A stretch of 64,000 nucleotides of DNA from Desulfobacterales bacterium (GCA_016218685.1 JACRDD010000020.1:124001-188000); one strand, 5' to 3'; numbered from the stretch's first letter, positions 25,806 to 35,270 are shown. Program-made: numbers and translations. The notes: generated by a model not told the origin, from the sequence alone.

Positions 25806-27317
25806 ATGAGGACCAAAGAAGCGTACATCAAGGGGCTCTCCAAAATGAAGCGGAACATCTATTTCGACGGTCGGTTGATCGATCGGACGGACGAACTGCA
25901 GATGGCCTGCATCAACGTCATCGGGACGACTTTCGATGAGGCCGCCAAACCCGAGAATCAGGAATTGTGCACCGCGATTTCCCATCTGACCGGCCAGCGG
26001 ATCAACCGCTTTACACACATCCACCAGAACACGGATGACCTGCACAAGAAACAGGATATGACGCGCATGCTCTGCCAGAAGGTGGGCGGCTGCATTCAGC
26101 GCTGCATGGGGATCGATGGGACGAATGCCATCTATAATGTCTCTTATGAAGCCGACAAACAGAACAACGGCGCCACCCAGTACCACGAAAACTTCAAAAA
26201 ATGGCTCGCCCGTTTTCAGACCGAAGACTTGGTGGGCTGCTGCGCCCAGACCGACGTGAAGGGCGACCGGATGCTCCGTCCGGCGGAACAGCCGAATCCT
26301 TCGGCCTACGTCCGGATCAAGGAGCGCCTGAAGGACGGCATCGTGGTGGAGGGCTGCAAGCTGCACATTTCCGAGGCATCCGTGGCCGATGAAGTGTTGG
26401 TGCTGCCCACCCGGGCCTTGCGCCCCGCGGACAAAGATTATGCCGTGGCCTTTGCCGTTCCCGGCGATTGGGACGGCCTGAAGCAGGTGGCCACGATCCA
26501 CAATCTGCGCCGCCGCGACCATTATCACCGCGGGTTTACCCTCGGCGCCACGGATTCCTACATGATTTTCGAAAATTGCTTCGTTCCCTGGGAACGGGTC
26601 TTCCTGGCCGGCGAAAATCTTCACGGAGGCGCCTGCGCCCTGCTGTTCGCGCTGTTCCATCGTCACTCCTACTCCGGTTGCAAACCGGCCATCGGCGACG
26701 TGATACTTGGCGTGGCGGCCTTGGCCGCCGAGGTGAACAACATCCACAAGCAATCCCATGTCCGGGCGAAGCTGGCGGAAATCATCATGACCTCCGAGTT
26801 GGGGTACGCCGCGGGCTATACGGCCTCCGACCTCGGCCGGCCCGAGTTGTACGTTCCCGGGCTCGGATTCGTGCCTTACGGTCCCGGTTCGTATATTCCC
26901 CATTCGATTTACGCCAATGTGGGCCGCTGCCTAACGGGAGAGGCCGTCTATCATGAAGCGGAGATCCTGTGCGACATCGCCGGCGGCGTGGTCGCGACCT
27001 TCCCGCACGAGAAAGATTTTGCCAATCCGGAGACGGGTGAACTGCTGCTCAAATACACAAAACGCAATCCGAACATGCCGGTGGAGGATCAGGCCCAGTT
27101 CTGGAGGCTGCTGGGCGATTTTCTCTGCTCGGCCTCGGGCGGCATCGCCAACGTAGGCAATTACCACGGCGGCGGTTCGCCCATCATGGAACAAATCGCC
27201 ATTACGACCCAGTACGATATCGAATCGCGCAAGAAGCTGGTGAGATACATTGCCGGCATGAGCGGTGGGGATCGCGAAGCACTGAGTCCCGTCGCGAAAA
27301 AAGGCGGGAAGCCTTAG
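25806..27317 (+). CDS. 4-hydroxybutyryl-CoA dehydratase / vinylacetyl-CoA isomerase-like enzyme
   Basis: A 503-residue member of the 4-hydroxyphenylacetate 3-hydroxylase-fold family, in the AbfD branch. The 4Fe-4S ligands of the Clostridium enzyme appear conserved with the right spacing: Cys96 and Cys100 (GCIQRCMG) and His285 and Cys292 (HRHSYSGC). This combination separates FAD/Fe-S dehydratases from the Fe-S-free monooxygenases. It would interconvert 4-hydroxybutyryl-CoA and crotonyl-CoA; a close relative substrate is possible. AAGGAG lies 8 bp before the ATG. It is placed between lutB and lutC. Confidence 0.85.
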   Translation: MRTKEAYIKGLSKMKRNIYFDGRLIDRTDELQMACINVIGTTFDEAAKPENQELCTAISHLTGQRINRFTHIHQNTDDLHKKQDMTRMLCQKVGGCIQRCMGIDGTNAIYNVSYEADKQNNGATQYHENFKKWLARFQTEDLVGCCAQTDVKGDRMLRPAEQPNPSAYVRIKERLKDGIVVEGCKLHISEASVADEVLVLPTRALRPADKDYAVAFAVPGDWDGLKQVATIHNLRRRDHYHRGFTLGATDSYMIFENCFVPWERVFLAGENLHGGACALLFALFHRHSYSGCKPAIGDVILGVAALAAEVNNIHKQSHVRAKLAEIIMTSELGYAAGYTASDLGRPELYVPGLGFVPYGPGSYIPHSIYANVGRCLTGEAVYHEAEILCDIAGGVVATFPHEKDFANPETGELLLKYTKRNPNMPVEDQAQFWRLLGDFLCSASGGIANVGNYHGGGSPIMEQIAITTQYDIESRKKLVRYIAGMSGGDREALSPVAKKGGKP

Positions 27318-27462
27318 CCCTGAGCCCCCCTTGGCCGAAGGCGACAAGCTAAAATTTGGCTGGATTGCAAAATAATCCGTACAAAGGTATCTTGCGACCA
27401 TCCATATGGCACCAATGCCCCCCTGGTTGAAGGACAGTTGGGGTTAGGCCAAGGAGAAGTAA

Positions 27463-28128
27463 ATGGTCCTGAACGCACGCGAAGAGATCCTCGCCCGGCT
27501 CAAATCGGCCCCGCCCGCATCCGTGGCCGGCCGGCCGGAGCTGCCGCCGGCCAGGGAGATGGCCCTGGATGCCGGTCAACTCGCGGCGCGTTTCGAGGAA
27601 CAGCTCGCGGCCCAAGGCGGCATCGCCATGCATGCGGCCGACGAAACCGCCCTGCTGGCCAAACTGGAAGAGATTCTGCGCCAGGAGTCCGTCTCCCGGG
27701 CCATGGCCGCCACCGATGCGGTCCTGGCGCCCCTGGCCCTGGAAAGCTGGGGCCAGCAGGTGGGCATCGAGATCGTCACCCCCTCCGCTTTCAGCGACCG
27801 CGATGGCTACACCCGGGCGGTCTTCGACCAGGTCCAGGCCGGCATCACCGGTGCCGATTTTGCCGTGGCCGAATCGGGCACGCTGGTGCTGGTCCACGAT
27901 GAACTTCAGCCCCGGTTGGTCTCCCTGGCACCCCTGGTGCACATTGCCGTGGTGCCGCGGGCGCGCATCGTTCCCACCTATGAAGCGGCCATCCTGTCGC
28001 TCTTCGACGGTCGCCGCCCCTCCCAGGTGACCCTGATCACCGGCCCGAGCATGACCGCCGACATCCAGGCCACGCCCTTCAAGGGCATGCACGGCCCCCA
28101 GAAGCTTTTCGTGCTGCTCCTGGGCTGA
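27463..28128 (+). CDS. lutC: LUD-domain lactate utilisation protein (LutC/LldG)
   Basis: A 221-residue LUD-domain protein with the LutC marks TGADFAVAESGTLVL, IVPTYEAAI and the ending ITGPSMTADIQ...GMHGPQKLFVLLLG. It completes the LutABC set whose A and B genes lie 1.8 kb upstream. AAGGAGAAG precedes the ATG. A gap of 145 bp without clear signals separates it from the dehydratase-like gene. Separation of lutC from lutAB by an unrelated enzyme is unusual. Confidence 0.9.
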   Translation: MVLNAREEILARLKSAPPASVAGRPELPPAREMALDAGQLAARFEEQLAAQGGIAMHAADETALLAKLEEILRQESVSRAMAATDAVLAPLALESWGQQVGIEIVTPSAFSDRDGYTRAVFDQVQAGITGADFAVAESGTLVLVHDELQPRLVSLAPLVHIAVVPRARIVPTYEAAILSLFDGRRPSQVTLITGPSMTADIQATPFKGMHGPQKLFVLLLG

Positions 28129-28228
28129 TCCCCAGCGCAGCGACCAGGTCCGAAAACGGCTTGCGGCCCTCCCTGGCAATGGTCAATATAGAGCTGCGCT
28201 TCAAAATAGTTCCCTACAGGAAGTCACC

Positions 28229-29695
28229 ATGCTCGACGTTCAGATTTGCGAAAGGGCCCGCCTGGCCCGGGATGCCCGCTTCGACGGCCTGTTTTTCACG
28301 GGTGTATTGAGCACGGGCATCTTCTGCCGCCCGGTCTGCCCGGCGCCGCAGCCCAAGGCCAAGAACGTGGTCTACTTCCCCACGGCGGCGGCCGCCGCGG
28401 CCGCCGGTCTGCGACCTTGCCTGCGCTGCCGCCCGGAATCGGCGCCCGGCACACCGGCCTGGAACGGCACCTCGGCCACCGTCTCCCGGGCCCTGGCGCT
28501 TATCCGCCAGGGGGCGCTCGACGCGGGCGGCCTCGAAGCCCTGGCAGCGCGCCTGGGGGTGGGCGCCCGACACTTGCGCCGTCTCTTCGTGCGCCATCTG
28601 GGCACGTCGCCCATGGCCATGGCCAACACCCAGCGCGTTCTGTTCGCCAAAAAACTGCTGGCCGAAACCCAGTGGCCGATCACCCGGATCGCCTTGTCCG
28701 CGGGCTTCGGCAGCATCCGGCGCTTTAACGCGGCCTTCCGCGCCCTTTACGGCCGCTCCCCCAGCGCCTTCCGCGGCGAGCTGGCCGGCCGGCACCCGCT
28801 TGCGCCGGCCTGGTTTGAATGCACCCTCACCCTGCCCTATCGGCCGCCCTACGACTGGGCGCGGATGCTGGCTTTTTTCAGGGCCCGGGCCATACCGGGG
28901 GTGGAACAGGTTACCGTGGATGGTTACCTCCGGACCATCCGCTGCCATAACGGCCCCGGTATGCTCCAGGTCACCCATGCGCCGAAAGGCCATGGGCTGG
29001 TACTGAAGATGGCCATCCCGGACAGCCGCGATCTGATGGCGCTGGTAGAGCGCGTGCGCCGCATGTTCGACCTGGACGCCAACCTGGATTCCGTTCACCG
29101 AGCGTTGACCACCGACACCCTGCTGGCCCCCCTGGTGCAACAATTCGAGGGCTTGCGGCTGCCCGGCGCCTGGGACCCCTTCGAGACCGCCGTGCGCGCC
29201 GTGGTGGGTCAGCAGATCTCGGTCAAGGCGGCCCGCACGGTCCTGGGCCGGATCGTCGAGCGCACCGGACCGCCGGTGGCCCTGGCCGACGCGCCACAGT
29301 TGAGCCGCTGTTTTCCCACGGCCGAAGAGCTGCTCGGGACCGATCCGGCGCCGCCCGGCCTCGGCGGCCGACGCTGGCAAACTTTAGTAGGGCTGGCTCG
29401 GGCGGTGGCGGACGGCGCCATCGATCTGAGGTTGCACACCGATCTCGCAGAATTTGTCCAGCGCCTGACGCGCCTGCCCGGCATCGGACCCTGGACGGCG
29501 CAGTATATTGCCCTGCGGGCCCTGGGCGAACCGGACGCCTTTCCGGCCGGCGATCTGGGGCTGATCCAGGCCCTTACGCGCAACGGCGCCAAACCGACCC
29601 AGGGCCGGCTCCTGGCCAGGGCCGAAGCCTGGCGCCCCTGGCGGGCCTATGCGGCCACCTATTTATGGAATAGTTTGGCGGAAAAGAGCCATTGA
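28229..29695 (+). CDS. alkA: Ada-type regulator fused to AlkA-type 3-methyladenine DNA glycosylase
   Basis: A 488-residue fusion. Residues 1-75 form the Ada N-terminal methylphosphotriester-accepting zinc domain, with Cys33, Cys37, Cys64 and Cys67 in exactly the spacing of E. coli Ada. An AraC-type DNA-binding domain follows (about 85-185). The AlkA N-terminal and HhH-GPD domains complete it, with LPGIGPWTAQYIALRALGEPD and catalytic Asp442 in FPAGDLGL. It excises alkylated purines and probably senses methylation to activate its own operon. The O6-methylguanine methyltransferase half of classic Ada is missing but is supplied by the next gene. Confidence 0.93.
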   Translation: MLDVQICERARLARDARFDGLFFTGVLSTGIFCRPVCPAPQPKAKNVVYFPTAAAAAAAGLRPCLRCRPESAPGTPAWNGTSATVSRALALIRQGALDAGGLEALAARLGVGARHLRRLFVRHLGTSPMAMANTQRVLFAKKLLAETQWPITRIALSAGFGSIRRFNAAFRALYGRSPSAFRGELAGRHPLAPAWFECTLTLPYRPPYDWARMLAFFRARAIPGVEQVTVDGYLRTIRCHNGPGMLQVTHAPKGHGLVLKMAIPDSRDLMALVERVRRMFDLDANLDSVHRALTTDTLLAPLVQQFEGLRLPGAWDPFETAVRAVVGQQISVKAARTVLGRIVERTGPPVALADAPQLSRCFPTAEELLGTDPAPPGLGGRRWQTLVGLARAVADGAIDLRLHTDLAEFVQRLTRLPGIGPWTAQYIALRALGEPDAFPAGDLGLIQALTRNGAKPTQGRLLARAEAWRPWRAYAATYLWNSLAEKSH

Positions 29696-29707
29696 AGAGG
29701 TGAAATC

Positions 29708-30181
29708 ATGATGCGCTACGACGACTTCGATACCGGCAAGATCGGGCGGCTGACCCTGGTGGGCGATGCCCAGGGCCTGCGCCACATCCATTTCGAAACC
29801 GGCCGCCGGCCGCTGCCCATCCAAGCGGATTGGCGGCAGGACGGCGCTTTTTTCAAGGACGCCAAGCGGCAGTTGCAAGAATACTTCCAGGGCCGGCGCC
29901 GGGAATTCGACCTGGCCTTGACCCCGGCAGGAACGGCCTTTCAACTGGCCGTCTGGCAGGCCCTGCAAGCGATCCCCTACGGCCGCCTGGTCAGCTACCG
30001 CTGGGTGGCCGAACATATCGGTAATATCAAGGCCAGCCGGGCCGCGGGCGGCGCTATCGGCCGCAATCCGCTGCCCATCGTCATTCCCTGCCACCGGGTG
30101 GTGGGCAGCAACGGCTCGCTGACCGGCTTCGGGGGCGGGTTGGCGATCAAAGAAACCTTGATCGCGCTGGAAAAAGACTAG
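29708..30181 (+). CDS. ogt: Methylated-DNA-protein-cysteine methyltransferase
   Basis: A 157-residue suicide methyltransferase that removes methyl groups from O6-methylguanine. The acceptor Cys128 lies in IVIPCHRVVGSNGSLTGFGGGL, and the helix-turn-helix with the Arg finger (GRLVSYRWVAEHIG) is present. GAAGAGG precedes the ATG. It begins 12 bp after the alkA fusion gene. The two together restore all functions of a complete Ada response. Confidence 0.94.
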   Translation: MMRYDDFDTGKIGRLTLVGDAQGLRHIHFETGRRPLPIQADWRQDGAFFKDAKRQLQEYFQGRRREFDLALTPAGTAFQLAVWQALQAIPYGRLVSYRWVAEHIGNIKASRAAGGAIGRNPLPIVIPCHRVVGSNGSLTGFGGGLAIKETLIALEKD

Positions 30182-30324
30182 AAGCCATTTCAAAACCTTC
30201 AATCAGGTTCAAAGCCAAGGCGGGACAAGGTGGACAACCGCAGGAATACAAATAGTATTTCGAGGATTGGACACCTTGGCCCAACGCCGGATTTGGACCT
30301 GAGGGGAAGTATTGAAACGGCTTC
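30181..30324. repeat. 144-bp imperfect palindromic element
   Basis: The whole gap between ogt and the convergent SDR gene is one long imperfect inverted repeat centred at about 30252. The ends read GAAGCCATTTCAA at the left and TTGAAACGGCTTC at the right. Further inward, CAAGGTGGACAA matches TTGGACACCTTG in reverse complement, and the centre is AATACAAATAGTATT. It covers the gap exactly from one stop codon to the other. It resembles a REP/MITE-like mobile palindrome or an unusually long bidirectional terminator. Copies elsewhere in the genome cannot be checked here; no second copy is in this window. Confidence 0.8.
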
Positions 30325-31202
30325 TAAGTCAAGATCGCACCCTTGCGCGGCACATCCACCAGCGCCGGGCTAACATCCGACCGATCGAACCCCGCATCCA
30401 TCTCCTTGACGCGCATCTGGTGCAGCTCGCGGTAGTGGGGATGGGTGAAGATAAAAAACTCGTCGTTGCGCAACCCTTCCAGCACGCGGTTGGCGGCGAT
30501 CTCGGTGTCGATGCCGGTCACCACCAGCTCCTTGTTGTATTTGCGGGCCGGCTTCTCCTTGACCAGGTCGTCGTGGTAGACCGGTCCGCCGTAGCGCGCC
30601 TGGCGGTTGCGATAGCTGTCGTACACCCGGGATTTGACGAAGCCGGGGCAAAGCACCGACACGCCGATACCGTCCTTCTTGAACTCCGAGCGCCAGCATT
30701 CGGAGAGACTCACCACGGCCGCCTTGGTGGCGCAATAGGGGCCGGAGAAAGAGACGCCGTGAATACCGGCGATACTGGCCACGTTGAGGATCTGTCCGCC
30801 CTCGCCATGGGATTTCAGCAGGGAATGGAACACCTGGGCGCCGTAGACGATGCCCATGAGATTGACGTCGATGGTCCAGCGCCAGTCCGTTTCGGTGAGA
30901 TGTTTATGGGCGCCGGTGGCGGCCACGCCGGCGTTGCCCACCAATAGGTGCACCTTGCCGAAGGTGGCGACGGCTTTTTCGGCGGCCACCTCCCACTCCT
31001 CTTTCAAGGCCACGTCCAGGGCCACCCCTTCGACCTTCAGGCCCTCGTTTTTTAGAGTTTCCACCGCCTGGGCCAGCATCGTGGTGTCGATGTCGGCCAG
31101 CATCACATTCATGCCCTCCCGGCCCAGCACGCGCCCGATGTGAAAGCCGATGCCCTCGGCACCGCCCGTGATAAACGCCGTTTTGCCTTTGAAATCTTTC
31201 AT
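30324..31202 (-). CDS. Short-chain dehydrogenase/reductase
   Basis: A 292-residue classical SDR. The cofactor motif is TGGAEGIGFHIG, with LADID after beta-2 suggesting NAD preference. The catalytic Ser is in NVASIAG and the Tyr/Lys pair in GPYCATKAA. The C-terminal extension after residue 220 is longer than in the smallest SDRs and may shape the substrate pocket. The ATG at 31202 follows AGGAGCGAAC. The substrate is not predictable. The stop codon touches the edge of the palindromic element. Confidence 0.88.
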   Translation of the reverse strand: MKDFKGKTAFITGGAEGIGFHIGRVLGREGMNVMLADIDTTMLAQAVETLKNEGLKVEGVALDVALKEEWEVAAEKAVATFGKVHLLVGNAGVAATGAHKHLTETDWRWTIDVNLMGIVYGAQVFHSLLKSHGEGGQILNVASIAGIHGVSFSGPYCATKAAVVSLSECWRSEFKKDGIGVSVLCPGFVKSRVYDSYRNRQARYGGPVYHDDLVKEKPARKYNKELVVTGIDTEIAANRVLEGLRNDEFFIFTHPHYRELHQMRVKEMDAGFDRSDVSPALVDVPRKGAILT

Positions 31203-31457
31203 GTTCGCTCCTGTTTTGAATTCGCTCTGACCGCTTGAACGTCGTGCAGATATCAGGAATCCGATAGCTATGTCAATTTGCCTTGTTGTCCGAAAATAGA
31301 ACTCCAAAGACCGATGCTCCGCATTTCAACTTTCAGCCCGCATCTTTCAACTTTCCCCCTTCGCTATTTTTTGCTATGCATGCCCTGACACCGCAAGCCA
31401 TTTCCGCCGCACCCTTACTACAAACAAACCGGCACTTGCCATGCAAAGGAAAAAACC

Positions 31458-32756
31458 TTGCGCGCCTACACCTCCCTCACACCGCCATCACCTGCGCCAA
31501 CCGACTCCTGGCCATCGATCAAAACCAGCGCCTGGGGCCTGATCTGTTTTCTGATCCTGCTCGAAGGGGTCCGCATCCAGGAGTATTTTTCGCCTTTTAC
31601 AGCCGGCATCCTGCTGCTGCTCTCCATCGCGGTGCCGATCGTCGTGGCCGAAGCCCTGGTTTTCAAATCGTATCGGCACCCGGAGACCGGCCTGGATTTC
31701 CGCTACGCCTCCCGGGTGGACCCCAAACGGGTGACGGTCAAGCTGTTCGGCCTGTATGCCTCCATGGCCATGATCGGGGTGTGCTACTTCCTCTACCATG
31801 AATACGCCGGCGGTTTTTATCACAACTACTTCCTGCTTCTGAAATACCTGGTTCCCGGCACCTGCGTGCTGGCCATCCCTTATATTTTCATCCTGGATCG
31901 CTACCTGCTGGTCAAAGAGGACGCCAACTGGCACGCCGGCATGTTCTTCCTGGGCCGCATCCGCCGGGTGGACCGCGAGATTTTGAAGAACCACATCCTG
32001 GGATGGTTCGTGAAGGGCTTTTTCCTGCCGCTGATGTTCACCTATTTCATTCAGAACATCGGCTCGCTGCAGCATCAGGGCATCGTCAAGGCCATCGGCG
32101 AGCTGTTCAGCAACAACCCCGCCGCCTTCTACCACGCCATGGTCACCACGATCTTCACCATCGATCTGGCCTATGTCAGCATCGGCTACATGGCCACCTT
32201 CCGGATCTTCAACTCCCATATCCGCACGGTGGAGCCGACCTTTCTGGGCTGGTTCGTGGCCCTGATCTGCTACCATCCCTTCTGGAACCAGATCGATTCG
32301 GTCTATCTTTCGTACAACAAGGACAACCTGAACTTCGACGGCTGGCTCTCCAACCACCCGGCCCTGATGGTCGCCTGGGGCACGACGATCATCCTGCTGC
32401 TGATGGTCTATGTATGGGCCACCGTCCAGTTCGGCATCCGCTTTTCCAATCTCACCAACCGGGGCATCATCACCAACGGCCCCTATCGCTTTTGCAAGCA
32501 CCCGGCCTATGTCTCCAAGAATCTCTCCTGGTGGCTGATCGCTGTGCCGTTCATCTCCAGCGAAGGCTTCGGCGAAGCGGTTAAAAACTGCCTGCTGCTG
32601 GCCAACGTCAACCTGATCTACTACCTGCGGGCCAAAACCGAGGAGGCCCACCTGGGCAAGGATAGCGCCTACCAGAAGTACGTGGCCCATATGAAGGAGT
32701 ACTCCCTTTACGCCCGCTTCATGAAATTTCTGCGCACGCGCCTGGCGGTGGCCTGA
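31458..32756 (+). CDS. Membrane protein with ICMT-like methyltransferase domain
   Basis: A 432-residue polytopic protein. The C-terminal quarter has the isoprenylcysteine carboxylmethyltransferase/PEMT signature: ITNGPYRFCKHPAYVSKN, then RAKTEEAHLGKDSAYQKYVAHM. The preceding six to eight membrane segments are unlike known ICMT proteins. A lipid or small-molecule methylation at the membrane is plausible. It starts with TTG at 31458, 8 bp after AAAGGA. The next gene begins 2 bp after its stop. Two similar TTTCAACTTT repeats lie upstream near 31325-31355. Confidence 0.7.
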   Translation: MRAYTSLTPPSPAPTDSWPSIKTSAWGLICFLILLEGVRIQEYFSPFTAGILLLLSIAVPIVVAEALVFKSYRHPETGLDFRYASRVDPKRVTVKLFGLYASMAMIGVCYFLYHEYAGGFYHNYFLLLKYLVPGTCVLAIPYIFILDRYLLVKEDANWHAGMFFLGRIRRVDREILKNHILGWFVKGFFLPLMFTYFIQNIGSLQHQGIVKAIGELFSNNPAAFYHAMVTTIFTIDLAYVSIGYMATFRIFNSHIRTVEPTFLGWFVALICYHPFWNQIDSVYLSYNKDNLNFDGWLSNHPALMVAWGTTIILLLMVYVWATVQFGIRFSNLTNRGIITNGPYRFCKHPAYVSKNLSWWLIAVPFISSEGFGEAVKNCLLLANVNLIYYLRAKTEEAHLGKDSAYQKYVAHMKEYSLYARFMKFLRTRLAVA

Positions 32757-32758
32757 CG

Positions 32759-33880
32759 ATGCGCACGAACGACGCCCGCCGCCGGCGCCTATTCGCTGTC
32801 GCCTGGCTGGTGGCCTTACTGCTACTCGGCCTGGGCGCCTGCACCGGCCGGAGTGCGCCGCCACCGCCGCCACCGCCCCTGGCCGAACCGGCCCCTGAGT
32901 TCAACCGCCTCTTCCAGCGCACTGGCGACGGCTGGACCGGCGGCGACGGCACCTTGTCGGTGGCCCTGCCCGACGGCCGCACGGCCTGGCTCTTCGGCGA
33001 CACCCTGCTGGGCACCGTGGCGTCCGACCAGACCCGCTCGGAAGATACGCCCTTCATTCATAACAGCCTGGTAGTGCAGAACGGGCTTGCGCTGGAGACA
33101 CGCCATGGCCAAGATGGCGGCCTTCCCGGCGCCTTTTTCGCCGACCCCTCGAAAAGCGAGTGGTTCTGGCCCGGCGACGGCACCGTGCAAGCCGGCCGCC
33201 TGCACATCTTCCTGCACCGCTTCAACCTGGACGCGCCCGAACTGTGGGCCTGGCGCTGGACCGGCACGACCCTGGCCACCCTCTCCCTGCCCGATCTGAA
33301 ACTGACCGGCACCACGCCGGCCCCTTCGGACAACAACATTCTCTACGGCGTCTCGATCCTCGAAACCGACACCTTCACCTACATCTACGGCACCCAGGAC
33401 CAACACCAACCCAAAGAAGCCCATGTGGCCCGGGCCGCGGCCGGCCAGATCCAAGCGGCCTGGCGCTACTTCGACGGCCGTCAGTGGAGCAACGCATCGA
33501 AGGATTCGGCCCCCATCCTCGCCGGCGTCTCCACCCAATACACCGTGATCCAGGCCTGCCAAGGCTTTTACCTCTTCAGCATGGAGGGCCGGGTGCCCTT
33601 TTCCAACCTCATCGTGGCCTACCGCTCCCGGGCGCCCACCGGCCCCTGGCAAGGCCCCCAGACGGTTTACCAGGCCCCCGAAGCCAACACCCAGATCGCG
33701 GCCTACAACCCCTTTGCCCACACCCAGTTCAGCGACCGCGGCCAAGTGCTCGTCTCCTACAACGTCAACCACGTCAGCGATCCCAACGCCCTCTTCCGCG
33801 ACGCCACCATCTACCGCCCGCGCTTCATCCGCGTGGACCTCATTGAACTGGAACGGCGCTTCCGCCTCCAAAAAAATTAG
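32759..33880 (+). CDS. Lipoprotein with DUF4185/DUF5005-like beta-propeller
   Basis: A 373-residue exported protein. The N terminus has a charged start, a Leu-rich core and a lipobox ending LGLGACTG, then a Pro-rich linker of seven consecutive prolines. The body begins FNRLFQRTGDGWTGGDGTL and contains GRTAWLFGDTLLG, typical of five-bladed propellers of the DUF4185/DUF5005 kind. These often bind or process glycans. It is cell-surface attached and sits in a glycan operon after the ICMT-like gene. Enzymatic activity is not assured. Confidence 0.72.
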   Translation: MRTNDARRRRLFAVAWLVALLLLGLGACTGRSAPPPPPPPLAEPAPEFNRLFQRTGDGWTGGDGTLSVALPDGRTAWLFGDTLLGTVASDQTRSEDTPFIHNSLVVQNGLALETRHGQDGGLPGAFFADPSKSEWFWPGDGTVQAGRLHIFLHRFNLDAPELWAWRWTGTTLATLSLPDLKLTGTTPAPSDNNILYGVSILETDTFTYIYGTQDQHQPKEAHVARAAAGQIQAAWRYFDGRQWSNASKDSAPILAGVSTQYTVIQACQGFYLFSMEGRVPFSNLIVAYRSRAPTGPWQGPQTVYQAPEANTQIAAYNPFAHTQFSDRGQVLVSYNVNHVSDPNALFRDATIYRPRFIRVDLIELERRFRLQKN

Positions 33881-33980
33881 CCGGGCACACGAAACGGGTC
33901 CATAGCTCCCAAGACGGTTGCATCCACCTTGACTTCCCAACCCCTTTGCGGCTACCGTGAGCCAACCCAATCGAGGAGCC

Positions 33981-35270
33981 ATGCCCATCCCCTTCAGCCA
34001 TACCCTTGCAACCCTGCTCTCCGATGGCTGGCGCCTCGTCTTCAAGGAACCGCTCCCCGAAGGCATCCGTCAACATCTGGACCGCCTGCTCTTCTTCGGC
34101 GCCGGCATGCTCAGCGCCAGAATACTCTCTGCCGTCGTCCAGATCCTCCTCGGCCGAACCCTCGGCCCCGCCCACTACGGCGAACTGACCATCGTCACGC
34201 TGCTGGCCGGCTACCTCTCCCTGCCCATCGCCGGCGGCTGGGGCCTGGCCTTCACACGCGTGGCCGCCACCCAGGACGACCCCCAGAAGAGTTATCAAGC
34301 CCTCAAGGCCCTGCTCCTGATTTGCCTTTGCTTCGCACTGGCGGTGGCCGCGGGGGTCTACCTCCTGCGCGACCCCCTGGGCGCCTGGCTCAATCTGCCA
34401 CGCCGCTTGATGAACCTCACCCTGTTCATGAGCCTGCTCTATGCCGGGTGGATACTGGCCAAGCAGATCGCCCAGGCCTTCCAGGCCTGGGGCACTTACA
34501 TCGCCGTGGACCTGGGCTGGGCCGCAATCCTGCTGCTCCTGGTCGTTTTCCTAATACTGCTGGGACAATCGGAGGTGACCGCCATCGGCGCCGCCTTCCT
34601 GGCCGCCTATTTGCTATCCAGCCTGGCCATCGGCCCACGGGTGCGCCGAATCATTGGGAGCGGCCCGGCCCTGGCATTTGCCCGGCCGATCCTGCAACAC
34701 GGCGGCTTCCTGCTGCTCAATGGCGTGATCGGCATATCGGCCTACAGCATCGACCGGGTCTTATTGCAACGGTTTCTAGGTCCCCAGGAGGTCGGCCTGT
34801 ACCAAGCGCATTTCATATCCATCTACGGGCTGGTGATTTCCCTGATGACCCTGGTGCTGACCTACGCCTTCCCCCTCTTCTGCCGGGACGACCGCAACGC
34901 CATGGGCCAAAACCTCAAACGCATCTGCTGGCTGCAATATCCCTTTACGCTGCTGTTATCGGCCCTGATGGGACTGGCCGGCCTGTACCTCTATGACTAC
35001 CCGATCTCGGCGCCGCTCTTCATCTGCCTCTGCCTTTTCGGCGGCATCCAGTTTCACGGACAGATCAAGGCCTGGTACCTCTCCAGCAAAGGGGCCGCCG
35101 CCACCCGCCGCGTGCTGGGATCGCAAGTGCTCTTTCTGGGCGTGGCCGTTGTGCTGCTGATGGGGCTGGTGGGTCGCCTGGGCATGCTGGCCGGCGGGGT
35201 TTCCCTGCTGGTGGCCGCCGTGGCCTCGCTCGTCTACTTGAACCACATCGAGAAAGACCTGGCGCCATGA
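33981..35270 (+). CDS. Polysaccharide flippase (Wzx/MOP family)
   Basis: A 429-residue membrane protein with about 12-14 hydrophobic segments, LLGRTLGPAHYGELTIVTLLAGYL near the N terminus and IDRVLLQRFLGPQEVGLYQAHF midway. Both are characteristic of lipid-linked oligosaccharide flippases. It would move an undecaprenyl-linked glycan to the periplasmic side. ATG 33981 is chosen because GAGGAG is close upstream, against a GTG at 33957 without one. Its stop overlaps the next start as ATGA. Confidence 0.87.
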   Translation: MPIPFSHTLATLLSDGWRLVFKEPLPEGIRQHLDRLLFFGAGMLSARILSAVVQILLGRTLGPAHYGELTIVTLLAGYLSLPIAGGWGLAFTRVAATQDDPQKSYQALKALLLICLCFALAVAAGVYLLRDPLGAWLNLPRRLMNLTLFMSLLYAGWILAKQIAQAFQAWGTYIAVDLGWAAILLLLVVFLILLGQSEVTAIGAAFLAAYLLSSLAIGPRVRRIIGSGPALAFARPILQHGGFLLLNGVIGISAYSIDRVLLQRFLGPQEVGLYQAHFISIYGLVISLMTLVLTYAFPLFCRDDRNAMGQNLKRICWLQYPFTLLLSALMGLAGLYLYDYPISAPLFICLCLFGGIQFHGQIKAWYLSSKGAAATRRVLGSQVLFLGVAVVLLMGLVGRLGMLAGGVSLLVAAVASLVYLNHIEKDLAP

